60,283 bases of DNA from Grammothele lineata (GCA_002150815.3 NDFF03000152.1:1-60283); one strand, 5' to 3'; positions 1 to 16,797 are shown, numbered from the stretch's first letter. Notes: generated by a model from the letters alone, not told the origin. Translations and numbers: made by a program.

Positions 1-692
1 GCCAACGTTCGTCCAGTCGAAAAGGGATTGCTCGAAACTTTGCAGTATGCACACAATCATAGATTTCAGAGAACAAATACTTCGTTAAGCAGCATGCTTT
101 AGCGAGTTTATGGGTACGCAAGTAGTTCTTATGTATTGCGATTCTACGTGATGCTCACGGCCTGATCCTGATGCGTCTCAATGCACCCCGGCGCAACGCG
201 ATGACCTCGCCCGTATCCCGATACACCCGGATGCTGGCGCCCGTATCACGATGCGCCGGGCCCTGTCCCGATGCTGGCGCCGCCATTGCGATGTACTTTA
301 CTCCCCCGCGATGCCGCCGCCGTTATCGAGATACAAGCCAACCTCCGCGGCGCAACAAAATCATTGCCGGTAAATTTACATTTTTGCTGATGTGCCAGGA
401 ACCCGCTATCGTGAAGCGGGAGGCCGTGCCGTGCATGACGCGAGTACGTGCTTCGTTCTATGTATGCACGTCAGCACGTGTGGGTTCTCAAACGGCGACT
501 GATCCTCGTTACAGACTTAGCGGCCTCTCCCACGTCCTGCTCGCCCTCTCGTTTGCGGCTCCGCGTGCGCGCGCGCGCAGTCTGGCAGTGCTTGCCGGTG
601 GGGCGTTCGCACGAGTAGCTCATTCATAAGGCGGGTTGAGGCGGGTCCGGAACTCGTCTCACTCGTCAACACATCCGCTCTGTCTCGCCGAT
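1..692. other. Intergenic region upstream of the first monooxygenase gene
   Basis: No gene is supported here. Bases of roughly 180-330 repeat short words such as GATGCTGGCGCC and CCGATGC in a loose tandem fashion. From about 399 to 553 the sequence is clearly related to 7992-8138, upstream of the second monooxygenase copy, so this is the duplicated promoter side of that gene pair. The open frame at 171-629 has no recognisable protein character. Confidence 0.6.
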
Positions 693-2713
693 ATGCCTGA
701 CGGGTCGTCGCACACGCCGCAGCCGCGATTCCGCCTAGCCATTATGTGCGTATTGCACTGCTTATTATAAGCGCCACGACACGCACTGACATTAACTCCA
801 CCTTCCCGGGCGCAATACGTATAGAGGTGGCGGAATCGCAGGACTAACCCTCGCCGTAGCCCTCGGTAGAGCAAAGGACACCTCGTCGCCCATCCAGATC
901 GACATGTACGAAGCTGGGCCGGATATCACGACCGTCGGCGCAGGCATTTCTGTGTGGGCGAGGACGTGGGACACCATGCGCCAGCTGGGACTCTACGAGG
1001 AGCTTGGGCAGCAAGCGGTCAGGGACCAGAAGAAAGATGGGAGCAGTGGAAGTAAAGGGGATGGAGAGGGCGGCATGAGTACGTTCTCAGCTCCTCTAGC
1101 TCTATCACGCGCCGCGCGGGTGAGTGAAGTATACTGACATCGTGTCTTTCGACTTCCTTAGAGACTGGGTTTGTATTCCGCAAGTCGGATTGGCCGCGCG
1201 AGGGGTTTGAATTCGGGCGAGTGATGGTACCAGGTACGTTCTTCAGCTGCCTTTTCACGTTCTTTTCTTAAGTGCTGCTATGTGCGCGTATAGACGGAGC
1301 AACAACGATGCACCGCGCGGACATGGTAGACGTCCTCGTCCGGAACCTCCCTTCGACCTGCACAGTCCACACCTCAAAGCGTCTCGTTACTTATACGGAG
1401 CCGCGCGACCCGGGCGGCGCATACACGTTGCACTTCGCAGATGGCTCCGTCGCGGAGGCGGACATCGTCGTCGGCGGGGACGGGATCAAGTCCAAGACGC
1501 GCGCAGCGATGTACGAGTACGCGCATGCGCGCGATTGCATGGGTGCGGGTAACGACAGTGGAAGCACGAGTGTCTCAAAGGATGATTGTCCTCGATGCAG
1601 TCGCGCAAGGCCGAAGTGGACTGGGACAGTGGTGTATCGGTATCTTATCCCGATGGAGCGGATGATGTCTGTGAATCCGAACAATCAGGCGGTACGGGTT
1701 AAAGCACTTCTCAGCGTACGTCGGTTCTTGCTCGTAGTCGCTTCAGCTCGCTGAAGGGTATCAAGGTAGTTTTCTGGGAGGAATAAGGTGCGCTCAGTCT
1801 TCCTCATCTATGATGGGTTTGTGGTACTCACGGAGACAATGACACTGTAGCACATGATCACGTACCCGATATCTCATGGCAAGTTCATAAACTGGGGCGC
1901 ATTCGTGACCGTCCCTAGCGCGGAAGGGACCATCTATCCGCACAAATGGGTCACGGACGCGTCCAGAGACGAGCTCATCGCCCAATTCACGGGTTGGGAG
2001 CCGGATGTAGATGAGATTTTGTCGGTACGTATGTGGTCCGGCGATCTTCTGGCGGTGCAAGCTCATGCAGAAAACAGTGCGTCGAGAAGCCTACGCTGTG
2101 GGCGGTCCATGAGGTCGATAACTTGCCATTCTCGGTGTCCGGGAGAGTCGCTCTTATGGGTGATGCGGTACGAGAAATGCTTAGGGACAGGACGAGAGGA
2201 GACTAATCGAGCTACCTTCTTAGGTCCACGCGATGACACCGCACTTCGGTGCAGGGGGCGGCCAAGCTATCGAGGTACTCATCATATCTCATACGCGCGC
2301 GCATTTACTCACCGCCCCTTTCGTAGGACGCGTACATCCTTGGCTTGCTCCTTAGCGATCCACGAACAACCCTCGCGAACGCTGCAGACGTGCTCCGTGT
2401 ATACGAAACCGTCCGACTGCCCTTCGCGCGCGCCGTCGTGCAGAACGCGGCGAAGGTGGGTCGGATGTACGAGTTCAATTGTCCTGGAGTGTACGATGGG
2501 GTCGACACGGAGGATGTAGAGGAGACGAGGAGGAGGTTGCGCGAGTTGGCAGCGGAGATTGAGGGCCTGTGGCAGTGGCAGTGGAAGGAACCCGTGCAGG
2601 ACCAGTGGATGGATGCGGCGAGGCTGATGGACGACTTGCTGGGTGTTGAAAGAAAGACCGAGGGGAAAGAAGTTAGCACGAGGAAAGCATGGAGAGGGTG
2701 CATCGTAATATAG
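693..2713 (+). CDS. FAD-dependent monooxygenase, salicylate hydroxylase-like (copy 1)
   Basis: Group A flavoprotein hydroxylase, expected to insert oxygen into an aromatic or similar ring using NAD(P)H and FAD; the substrate is not predictable. Nine exons join in phase to 506 residues: 693-745, 825-1078, 1162-1233, 1294-1715, 1770-1787, 1851-2024, 2078-2167, 2224-2274, 2327-2713. Visible motifs are the dinucleotide fold IIGGGIAGL (residues 17-25), the DG motif GGDGIKSK (near 187-194), and the FAD ribityl motif GDAVHAMTPHFGAGGGQA (359-376). Exon 5 is an 18-base microexon (FSGRNK) preserved in the second copy. The start at 693 gives MPDGSSHTPQPRFRLAII, matched in copy 2. The protein ends in CIVI, a CaaX-type prenylation box, and has no signal peptide, so a membrane-tethered cytosolic enzyme is an inference. 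Function class is secure; exon ends are hand-modelled. Confidence 0.88.
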
Positions 2714-6514
<3,801 letters not shown>

Positions 6515-8256
6515 GCTCACGGACAGTATTCAGTTCCTGCTTCCGGACTTTCTCGTATCTTTATCTCACTGCGCCCGCTCTGGGTCGCGTTCGGTCGTTC
6601 CCTCCCCCACTGCTCCCGACTATCGTACCCGCTCCGTATATAACTCGCCTACCTATCTCACCTCCTCACCTCACGGACTTCACGGACTCTCACGACCGTT
6701 CGAACCCTCGCATCTCCCTCATCCTCGTCTCATCACCCTGCATCCTCTACTGACATTGACCAGCCTCGCCCCCGCATATCGCTACGCTACGACATTCTCT
6801 CTCTCCCGCTAGCCGGACTTTGCTCCTCGCATGAGACGCTGACTCTCGCCGCATTCCTCTGCGCAACTCGCAACATACTCTATCCCTATCCCCATTGTAG
6901 CATATACCCTCATCATCACCTTTGTTTTCGCCCCTGCGTAGAGGCTCGTGTAGAGTAAACACCAACACTAGTACTGCTATGTATATACGCACGCACTTGA
7001 TAGTTGTTAGCCCTCGCTGTAATACGTACGGTATCGCTTGAGCAGCTCGTCAATCGAATCTAAACACAGAACAACTGATTCAGCGTGCCATTCAACGTGT
7101 CCCTCGAATCAATCAATCCAGCAAGTTGCGTCTAGTGTCGTCTCCATCCGTGTAGTACTCGCACCCCACCACCACGGACAATACTTGTAGTGGTAGTGTG
7201 CGACATCGCCATCAACGCGTTGACTGGAAAAAGCGCTGGCGAGTCTTTTCGTTCCTACCACCATCATGGCCGTCCAGGGGCACCACTCACCATACTTTAT
7301 CTACTACTATCCTTCCGCTGCTCTTCGTACCAAGTGCTGGTACTGGTGATTACTTGTTATGGCGCGTTCACATCTCTCAGCAACAATGCAAGAAGTCTCA
7401 TGGCCAGCATGGTAAGCAGAACTTCTCGTCCGAGTTCGACACTTCACATAGGCTAACGGCTTCAAGGCGCTTCGCAAGCTACACAAACGTATCACACAAG
7501 CTTCCTGGATACCGGGCTACTTGCAGTTTGAAGCCCCTATCTTGGATAGCGACGCTCAGTTATCGCGTATTACTCATACTAGCCGTCTTCCCATGCCCCG
7601 TACTTCCTTCGCGGCGGCCGCCGGTGTTGTCCCAGCCTCGTTCAAGCCTACTCATTTTCGCGCGGGCCCCGCCGTAGCCTCAAATGGCCATCTTTGCCGA
7701 ACTTTCCGACTGGACGACACATCGTATGCAGGGACGTTGCGCGTGGAATGCCGCCGCGCGCACGGGACCTCTCTGGATGCTAAGTCCTGCGTCGCCGCCG
7801 CCGGAATAGTCAAAGGGGCCTTCTCAGGCCCGTATCCATACGCGCAACACTACGGGGTCTATTATTGGCATGAGAGGACTATATTCGACTCTGCACCCCT
7901 CACTTACACTCTGGTGTCCCGAGCCTCCAAGTTCTGGACATAGCCGTCGTCCGTGACCCCGTCCCGCGCCCGCCGGGTCCGGAATCCGGACTATGGGCAC
8001 CCGCTGTGCCGAAGCGGAGGGCCGCACCGTGTATGACGCGAGTACGTGCTTCGTTCTATGCCTGCGTGTGTGGCTTCTCGAACGGTGACTGATCCTCGTC
8101 ACCGACTTAGCGGTCTCTCCCACCCCACTCCAACTCTCGTCCGCGGCCGCATGCACGAGTGCTTAGCGGGACTTTCGCACGGGCGACCTTTCATAAGGCG
8201 GGGTGCAGCCGCAAAATCCGCCTTGCGTATCAGGCCACTTGCTCTGCTCCGTCAGT
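6515..8256. other. Intergenic region with the duplicated monooxygenase upstream segment
   Basis: The first part is pyrimidine-rich 3' flank of the GMC gene. No gene is recognised, and the open frames at 7198-7677 and 7521-7943 lack recognisable features. From about 7985 the sequence becomes alignable with 390-690: both contain ATGACGCGAGTACGTGCTTC, GACTTAGCGG and CTCTCCCAC blocks in the same order. Confidence 0.55.
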
Positions 8257-10279
8257 ATGCCCGACGGGTCGTCGCATACGCCACAGCCACGGTTCCGCCT
8301 GGCCATTATGTGCGCATACCATACAGCTTATGATTGATATGTGCTAATATTAGCTCCGCCTTCCCGGGCGAAATGCATACAGAGGCGGCGGGATCGCAGG
8401 ACTCACCCTCGCCGTAGCCCTCGGTAGGACCAAAGACACCTCGTCGCCGATTCAAATCGACATGTATGAATCTGGTCCAGAGATCACCACCGTCGGCGCA
8501 GGCATTTCTGTGTGGGAGAGGACGTGGGATACCATGCGCCAACTGGGACTCTACGAAGAGCTCGCGCAGCAAGCCGTTAGGGACCAAAAAGCGAAAAATG
8601 CCGGTAGCGCAAGCAATGGGAGTGGGGAGGGCGGCATGAGTACGTTCTCAATCATCTCATTTCTATCATGCGCCGCGCGTGCGAGTGAACCATACTGACG
8701 ATATGTCTTTCGAACGCTTTAGGGACCGGGTTTGTATTCCGCAAGTCGGATTGGCCGCGCGAAGGCTTCGAGTTCGGGCGGGTGATGGTACCGAGTACGC
8801 TCTTCGGTTGCTCTTTCGTGGTCTTCTCTAATCTTCCTGCGCGCGCGTACAGATGGAGCAACAACGATGCACCGTGCAGATATGGTAGACGTCTTCGTCA
8901 GGCACCTCCCTGAGAGCTGCACAGTCCACACGTCGAAGCGTCTCGTTACTTACACGGAGCCACGCGACCCGGGCGGCGCGTACACGCTGCATTTCGCCGA
9001 CGGCTCTGTTGCAGAGGCGGACATCATCGTGGGCGCGGACGGGATTAAGTCAAAGACGCGCGCAGCCATGTACGAGTATGCACATGCGCGCGACTGCGTA
9101 GGCACGGGTGCGGATGGAAGCACAAATTCGAGCGTGAGCGGAGTCGTCTCAAAAGATGACTGCCCCCGGTGTAGTCGCGCCAGGCCAAAGTGGACAGGCA
9201 CTGTGGCATATCGGTATCTGATTCCGATGGAGCGAATGATGTCTGTGAACCCAAACAATCAGGCAGTACTGGTGAAGGCACCTCTTAGCGTACGTGACCC
9301 CCTCCAAACCACTTCAGGTTGCTAACCAGTGGGGAGAGTAGTATTCTGGCAGACGCAAGGTGCACTCAGTCACCTTGATATGAAGGTGTGGTCCTAACGG
9401 TGGCACTCTTCAGCATATCATCACATATCCGATCTCGCATGATAAGTATCTCAATTGGATTGGCTTTGTGACCATTCCTGGCGCGGAAGGGACCGTCTAT
9501 CCACACAAATGGGTCATGGACACGTCCAGAGACGATCTCATTGCGCACTTCACGAGTTGGGAGCCGGAAGTCGATGAAATGTTGTCGGTATGTCCGCACT
9601 TCGTCTAATACACTTCGGAGGTATAAGTTCATATGGCATGTAGTGCGTAGAGAAGCCGACCTTGTGGGCAATTCACGAAGTCGACAATTTGCCATTCTCA
9701 GTCTCCGGACGAGTCGCGATCATGGGTGATGCGGTACGAGAGACTCTGAAACACAGCGCAAGACGAGGCTAATTGGTCCGCCTTGACAGGTGCACGCAAT
9801 GACGACCCACTTCGGCGCTGGCGGGGGTCAAGCGATCGAGGTACACCATTACCCACGTATGTGCATCACATCACTAACCCCACGTTTCCAAGGACGCGTA
9901 CATCTTGGGGATGCTCCTCAATGATCCGCGTACCACAATCGAGAACGCAGCCAATGTCCTCCGCATATACGAAACTGTTCGGCTGCCTTTCGCGCGCGCT
10001 GTTGTGCAGAACGCGGCAAAGGTGGGCCGCATGTACGAGTTTAACTACCCTGGGCTTTATGATGGGATCGATACGGAAGATGTGGAGGAGACGAAAAGGA
10101 GGCTGCGCGAATTAGAAGATGCGATCAAGGACCTGTGGCAGTGGCAGTGGAAAGAGCCTGTTCAGGAGCAGTGGACGGAAGCGGCGAAGTTGCTGGACAG
10201 CGTATTAGGCGCTGAAGAGAAGGCTGAGACGAAAGAAGCTGGAACGAAGAAGGCGTGGAGATGGTGTTCTGTGATGTAG
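8257..10279 (+). CDS. FAD-dependent monooxygenase, salicylate hydroxylase-like (copy 2)
   Basis: Close paralogue of the gene at 693-2713, with the same nine-exon structure and the same intron phases: 8257-8309, 8383-8639, 8723-8794, 8853-9289, 9342-9359, 9414-9587, 9644-9733, 9790-9840, 9893-10279, giving 512 residues. The FAD fold (IIGGGIAGLT), DG motif (GADGIKSK) and GDAVHAMTTHFGAGGGQA motif are all intact, so both copies look functional. Coding differences include a longer Ser/Gly-rich loop and an insertion near the NSSVSGVVSKDD stretch. The 18-base microexon reads YSGRRK. The C terminus is WRWCSVM, a CaaX box of the farnesylation type (Met at X). Substrate unknown; the conserved promoter segment suggests the whole gene with its control region was duplicated. 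Confidence 0.88.
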
Positions 10280-10414
10280 AACACCGAATTCACTCATCCG
10301 TATGGCACGGTTGTAGAACATGGTTGACCTCGGTGGCTGACGGCCTTCCTACACATATTCTACGAAGCTCCCCCATCCTAGTACATGCCTTGCTGTTCTT
10401 GGCGCAGTGGGCGC

Positions 10415-12036
10415 TCATTCGACGACAGAGAACCTGTAAGTAGTGCTCCACGTGTAGTCCTTTCCGGGATAGTCTTCGAGTATAGCATGGACGTTAGCGG
10501 CAGATTATACACGATGACGAATGGAACGCGCACAGATTTGATCTACTCCCCATTCGGGCGTGTTGATTGCGTCGATGTAGCCCTCTTGCTCGATCGCGAC
10601 CGCCGCCCAACTCGTATAGTTGAGCAGAGGACCGCCGTGTACGACCTTGCGAGGGGTGTCAAGCCAGTATGCGGTGTACACTTGCACCGCCGGGTTGTTT
10701 GTTGTGACGTCAAGCCTTTAACAGGCGGTCAATCAACGACTCGACATGGAGGATGTGAGCTGACCGCACCGAATTCCCGACAAGTCACTCCACAAGGACA
10801 CTCCAGGCACCTTGTCGTGAGGCGCATCATAAATCCAGCAATGGTCGTAACCTTGGCACTCTAGAGATGCCCAGGCGTACTAAGGTCAGAATGTATACAG
10901 GGAGCGAGCCAGACAACGTACCGCCGCCACACAGCCCGACCGTGTCATCCCAATCCCAGTCGATTGCTTTCACCTCCCGGAAGTCAAACGGTGTATCCGT
11001 TACGTTGATGAATTCCCCCGTGGGGATTGCATCCCCATCGACAGCGACAACCCGCGAGCTGTCTACATGTAACTTATGACTGAGGATATTGTCGCTTCCT
11101 TGGAACGCATCAAGGTTCCAATATATGTGCTGCGTTAGCATAATTGGAGTCTTCTCAGTGGCTTGCGCGATAACCGAAGTCTTCAGGATCCCTCCGTCCT
11201 CCACAGTGTGCGTGGTCTTCAGATGCGCGCATGTCATGAGAACTGTGGATCTGACTCGGGAGAGAACGCACTCACGTGAGCTTCAACGTAGCCAGGAAAG
11301 CCTTCGTCCGCGCGGTCGAGGTGGAAGTAGGTGACGCTGGTTGAGTTACGCTCGACAATCGTCCAGTTCCGGCGATCCCAACCATAAATTCCACCGTGAA
11401 GAGTGTCCTGGCCTGACGATATGTGAGCAACGTGCATTACAGTGACCGGAAAACCTTACCGTCATGGTCGTTGGTGGGGATGTGGTAGACATTCGGGCCA
11501 TCCGGTTGTGGATCCTTCGTGATTGGAATCGAGAACGTCCCTTCGAATTGATTCGAACATAAACACGACGGCATCGTCACCGCCGGAGGTCGATCGACAT
11601 ACCATTCTTAATTCGATTTGCATACCGGCCCACGATAGGATTGAACACCGGGTGCGCTGGATCCGTCAACAGCTTCGACTGAGGAAAATCCATGGATGTT
11701 CGCCGGTCAGTACGCGGGAACACGCAGTACAGTCGTACGAACGAGCTTACGTTGTCGTCGTACCCGAGCACGATATCGCGCGCGTTTCCGTCCCGGTCGC
11801 GTACCCACAGCTCCGTCAGCGTTGCCCCGAACGACACGAATTTGGCTGTGATCGAGCCGTCGGGAGCCTTCAACTCCGTGACATCGAACGGCTGCAGCGC
11901 GAGTCGTTGAATGTGAACGACGTAACGCGGAAGATGAGTCACTCACCCAGTCTGGCGCGAGCACCTCGGCCGCGCCGAGCACGACTTGGACAATTCCGAA
12001 AATGCCGATCACGAGGGTTATAGCTGAAATCCCCAT
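10415..12036 (-). CDS. Aldose 1-epimerase (galactose mutarotase) with N-terminal hydrophobic leader
   Basis: Interconverts alpha and beta anomers of aldoses such as glucose and galactose. Nine exons on the minus strand (12036-11947, 11891-11751, 11678-11603, 11540-11460, 11412-11276, 11216-10922, 10860-10770, 10715-10534, 10473-10415) sum to 384 codons including stop. Family blocks appear in order: GRYANRIKNGTF, LHGGIYGWDRRNW, the substrate-binding block TQHIYWNLDAF with His205 as the likely general acid, VTTNNPAVQVYTAYW, and AIEQEGYIDAINTPEWG with Glu346 as the likely general base. The last small exon supplies the end, YPGKDYTWSTTYRFSVVE. The N terminus MGISAITLVIGIFGIVQVVLGA is a signal peptide or anchor, so the enzyme is probably secreted or membrane-held rather than cytosolic as in bacteria and animals. 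Confidence 0.9.
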
Positions 12037-12813
12037 ATTCGTACGCCGTCTGCAAGCGAGTATTGGGTACGTTATTACACCGGGTGGTCCTCCACTAACT
12101 TCTGTGTCGTGTTCGCCCTTCTGTTGCAGATCTTCAAGCCGGGACAGCCTGCCAGGAGCGGATGGTGTCGAGGCTTTATTGCATCACGTCCAAGGCAAGA
12201 CGCGCGTGAATTGGATAATCATCGCGGAAATGCGGAAGTTGCACCGTATCATGTGCCAGGTACTTGCTGTATTAACGCGGCTGATAGGCTTGTTGAGCGC
12301 GGGGCTATAGCTATGGACACTCCGGGACCGGAGGCAGGGAGCGCGGGAAGGGCGGTGTCGCGGGAGCTATGAGTCCTTCAGGTATACCGACGGGCGCGGC
12401 CTCTTGATTAGGGTATCTCCGAAGTGCACATGCCACAAGGGAAGAGCTCGGCTCTTTCGCGGATGTACTGTGAAGAAGGCGTGCATTCGCAGCGACACGT
12501 CAGTGCTAAACACCATGACGATATGCGCGAGCGGTACAGATTGAGTGAGTCGTGCCTTGAATGACCAACAGACGTCGAACGCGCACTCACCACGACACCC
12601 CGGGCGCGGGCCGCTCTTGACGACAGTGGCGAACGGGATCCCAACGCGCGGGTGCAAACAATAGTACAATGGTATTCTTTCCTTCTCTGCGTACTATACA
12701 TCCTACATCCTCTCTACGTAGTCCCACGAGAAAGCGGTGAGAAACAGTCCCGGGCGGCACTCACACGACCGCGCCGTGCGGCCGTCGCTCGACTGCGCCT
12801 TCCGTGTGTCCCT
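12037..12813. other. Intergenic region between aldose epimerase start and BCAS3-like gene end
   Basis: The 5' side of the epimerase gene. A minus-strand frame at 12367-12669 reads for 100 codons with a fairly natural composition (for example LPLWHVHFGDTLIKRPRP) but has no recognised domain, no clear splice partner and no homology I can name. I leave it as unassigned. Confidence 0.4.
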
Positions 12814-15800
12814 TCACATCCTCCGCTGGCGCCGCCGCTTGCCGCCCCCAGAACTCGCGGCCTTCTTTGCCGCCGCGCTCTCGCGCATGACCGCGTCCTG
12901 CTCCTCGTCCATGAAGCCGACGGTGATGTCGTCGAACCGCTCCGCGTCTTCGACGGCTTGCTTGTCCTCGGGGCCCCATCCTTGCCAGGCCTCGCCTTCC
13001 TCTTCGCCCTCAACGGGGAGCGGATCCATGTTCGCGCTGGGGGTCCTGGGTATGTCGGCAGCTGCGCCTGTACTGGTAGTGCCGGTGGCGCTGGTCCCGG
13101 TGCCCATGGACGTCGAGCGGGACATGACCTCGACGCCGACTGCGCCGTCGTCGCGCTGCAGTACGGGCGGGCCGACCATAAAGTCTTCATCTTCTTCGTC
13201 AAACTCGAGCGGCACCGAGCCAGCCGCGTCTCCGCCCCTCCTACCAGTCTGCGGGGCGAGGCGCGGCGAGCGTGCCTTCCCAAACTCTCTCCGGATTCTC
13301 CCGAGGCCCTCGGTCATCCCGTCTTGGATGCCGGCCGCTACCTGGCGGATGGGGATGGCGTTCATGAGCGAGCGGGAGCCCGAGCCTGGCGTGCCGTTGG
13401 GGAGCATCGGCAACACGGGAGGGGAGGGGTTGAGTGGGTGGAGTTGCGCGGTAAGCGCTGACGCGAGCGGCTCGTCAAAAGACGAGGGCATGATGTCGTG
13501 CGAAGCGTGAGAGTGTGCGGGGACGCCCTGGACGAACGCGTCCGCGTCCCCCGTAGCGAACGCGCTGACGGCGATCGGTTTGCGGACCTCAATCTTGCTT
13601 GCAGGAACGTCGAGTATCGCGCGCCGGATGAGAGCGTGGTAATCCTCGCCGAGCGCGTAGAACGAGAATTGGTGGGAGAGGTAGATCAGCCGGGGGAGGA
13701 TGCGGGGCGAGGACGAGCACGTCGACAGCTCCGCGCGCGACAGCCAGCTGTGTAACGGCGTTAGCACACAAATCCCCAACGAGCGAACGCAAAACGACAT
13801 ACTCAGCCTTCGCGTACTTCCTCACCGTCCCCGTGCCCACCCTCCCAGGCCTCAAGCTCTGCCTCACCTCCGGCCAGTCCCTTCCCCTAGCGAGCGCCCA
13901 CGTACCCACCACGTTCTCCCTCCCCACCACCTCCCTCGTGCGCTCCATCATCTGCTGCGACAGCGCCGACGGTGCGCGCGGGCTGGGCGGGGACGCGCCC
14001 GCGCCCGTGCCCGCCCCAACGCCCACGCCCATACCCATCCCGACGCCCATGTTCCGGAGGGTGCTCATCCCCGGGAGGGAGATGCTCATCCCGCCCGCGA
14101 CGGGGATCGCCCCGGGCACGACGGCCTGGTCCGCGGGGGGGCGCTCGACGAAGATCCGGTGGAGAGCGAGCGTGCCGTCCGCGGGGTCGAACACGAGCAA
14201 ATCCTTGTAGTTCGTCGGCCGTGTGGGGCGCTGAGCGGGCGAGACGGGCTTGGAGAGCCCGCCGCCACTGGTGGATGCGGCGGACGAGGGCGATGAGGAG
14301 GCCGAGAAGTGTACTGAGGCGGGAGGAAGGAGTGAAGGCGGCACGGCGCCGGAAGAGGCGGAGACGAAGGTGAACGCGACGGGCGCGTGAGGCGCGTCTT
14401 GCGGGAGCTGCTTGAGCCGGACACGGACCAACGCGGGGAGCTCAGTGGACGAAGTGACCTGTCCTCACAAAGTCAGCTACAAGATTTCAACAACACATGA
14501 CAGAGACACTCACCAGTTCCTGCAAATTCCCCACCCTCCCCGCCAAATGCCCGCTCCCATCCGGCCGCCCCCCAAGCGGATGAAGCGCAAAGACGTGCAC
14601 AGTCCGCTTGCGCGTGCCCATCGCGAACCACATCTTGTCGTGCGCCCACGCCGCGCCCTCGACGACCGCGGACGTGCGCCCCCGCCTGAGCGTATACACG
14701 TGCCTCACGGACTCCGCGAGCCGCTCCGCCCCATGGTCGACCGAAGCAGTCGACATCCGGCGCGTAGGCCCCTCACGCGCCTCTTCCCCATGGGGGGAGC
14801 GAGAAGAGGGCGGGGCGGGAGGGCGGCGGAGCGTCCGGGGGGTGGGACGGAGCTGGAAGACTCGGATGGCGTGCCCGTCCCGCGCGGCGACGGCCACGCT
14901 CGTCCCGTCCTCTGAGAACTTAAGCGCGCTCAGCGCGGGCACCTTCGCGAACGCGAACTGCGCGATGACTTCCGGCTCCGCCGATGGCGCTGCAGGCGCG
15001 AGGAGGGAGCGGAGGTCGACGACAGTGACTGCGCACCCCGTCGCCTGCGCGCGCGCGACGGGCGAGGTCGGGGGTAGGGGCGACGCGAACGACCCGGGGG
15101 TGACCGTCGCCTGCGGGTCCATCGAGAGGTCGACGGTGGGCGAGACGCGGAGGCTCCTCCGCCGCCTATCCGCGCTCGTCTGGTACTCGTGCGGGGACGC
15201 CGTCGCCGCCGGGGCGCTCTTGGAGAAGAACATCCCGAACGCCGCCGCGCCCTGCGCGCCCGCCCCGCTGACGGACGTGCTCCTCGTATGCGCCTGTGCT
15301 TGTGCTTGGGAGGCGGCGGCGGTGCCGTGCTCGACAGCGGCGCTCACCCCCGCGCGCGCGGCGGAGAAGGCCATGCCCCCGAGGGTCTTCATCCCGCTGA
15401 GCACGCTCCCGCCCAGCTTCGCGGCCGCGCTGCCGAGCTCCGCCTGGGACATCCCCAGGCCGAAGCGGAGGGGGTTGTCGGGCGTCTGAGCGGGGACGCT
15501 CGCGACGGTGTGCGCCTGTCCCGGGCCGGGGGCCGCGCTGGGCGGGGGGTCGTGCCGGGCGAGCGGGGAGACGTATGCGAGGAGGCGATTAGAGAGTGAG
15601 TATATGGGCTGGGGCTGGAGCCGGGCTGAGTGGGGGTAATCGTCTATGTCTAAAGGCGTTACATCGTTGTTGGTATTGAATTTCGTAGGCGACATTGATG
15701 GTTGAGGATATGTAAAGGGGATGAGAGATGCTGAGGGGATAGTGTACAAGGTTGTGAGTGTACAGGCTGAAATAATGTGAAGTGTTGGTGGGTTTGATGT

Positions 15801-16797
15801 AGACTGCGAACAGAGTGGGTCAACCACAACGTGCAATACACAGATTAGAGGGACGTACCAAAACAATAAATTGACTAGATGCAGCAAACGACGAAAGTCC
15901 GATTAAGGGAAGCCGTTTGACGACCTCGTGCGTGCGTAACGAATATACAAGAAAGTCCGAAGCATGTCCAGTGCGCGATCTGCAGACCCGACAATCAGGA
16001 CCAATCAACCGCCACACGGGATATGCCACACTCACGCAAATCCAATCAGGGGCCGCTTCTGGCGGAACGCGTCCTCTGCGCCACCAAGGGGGTCGGGCAG
16101 GACTCCCGCAAACTCCACGGCGCCCCACTCGGGGCCGGTAAGGTTGAGAAGCTCAGAGACCGAGCCGAGGTTCGAACAGTCCCAGAGCTGCAAGCCCGTT
16201 GAGTACCCGAGCATGAGAACAGACCTATCGCAACACAGATAGATCAACACCCCGCCTCAAACGATCCTCGAGCAGATAAACGTACCTTGACTTCGGCCCG
16301 TCCCCAGTCCCGTCTGCGACGTTCGTGAGGACGTCCCATCCAGCCCAGAGGACGGGCTCAGTATCCGCCACGCCGGGGTAGCGCGTCACCCGCCGCTCCG
16401 CGTCGTCTTCCCGCGGGACGTCGTCGTCGAGGCTAAACACGGGCATCTCGGCGGACACCCTGTTCTGCCGGCCGTGCGCGGCGTCGCTCGTGCGTCGCCT
16501 CCATTCTGCCGAGCTGAGGGCAGGCGAGGGCGAGGTTAGTTGCGGAGAAGTGGGTGCGGTGGGCGCAGACGGGCTGAGGAAGCTCCCGAAGGAGACGGGA
16601 CGGGAGACGCGCGGGGGCGAGGGCGCCGCGGAGGGGATAGGGATCGACGAGGGGACGTAGTTGCGGATCGTCCGGGAGAACGTCTCGAGCGGAGTCGGGT
16701 CGCTGTCGGGGTGGGAATGATCAGTACTGTTACTGTCGTGCGGTTGGGGGAGAAAGGCCGAAAGGTAGATAGAATGGAACGATTGGAAGGGGTCCAT
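12814..16797 (-). CDS. BCAS3-type WD40 repeat protein
   Basis: Large fungal member of the BCAS3 family (WD40 beta-propeller followed by a BCAS3 domain), in other eukaryotes linked to phosphoinositide-bearing autophagic membranes. Six exons (16797-16286, 16224-16036, 15979-15859, 15803-14514, 14458-13803, 13747-12814) give 1233 residues with all phases consistent. Propeller pieces include LLGYSTGLQLWDCSNLG-like text (as VLMLGYSTGLQLWDCSN), DFLVYSLRTHEVVKRL, TLHIISACTLTTLYTI, ALKFSEDGTSVAVAARDGHA and WFAMGTRKRTVHVFAL, separated by long low-complexity insertions. The BCAS3-type block follows (KYAKADWLSRAEL, LPRLIYLSHQFSFYALGEDYHALIRR), then an acidic Gly/Ser-rich tail ending in a basic patch KKAASSGGGKRRRQRRM. 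The start MDPFQSFHSI at 16797 is the first Met of an open exon. The gene upstream (to 18151) is modelled separately. Family call is good; the exact role in this fungus is inference. Confidence 0.8.

Noticed and set aside
12652..13461. Plus-strand frame of 269 codons
   Set aside because: Antisense to the last exon of the BCAS3-like gene, whose reading frame is supported by phase and family blocks.
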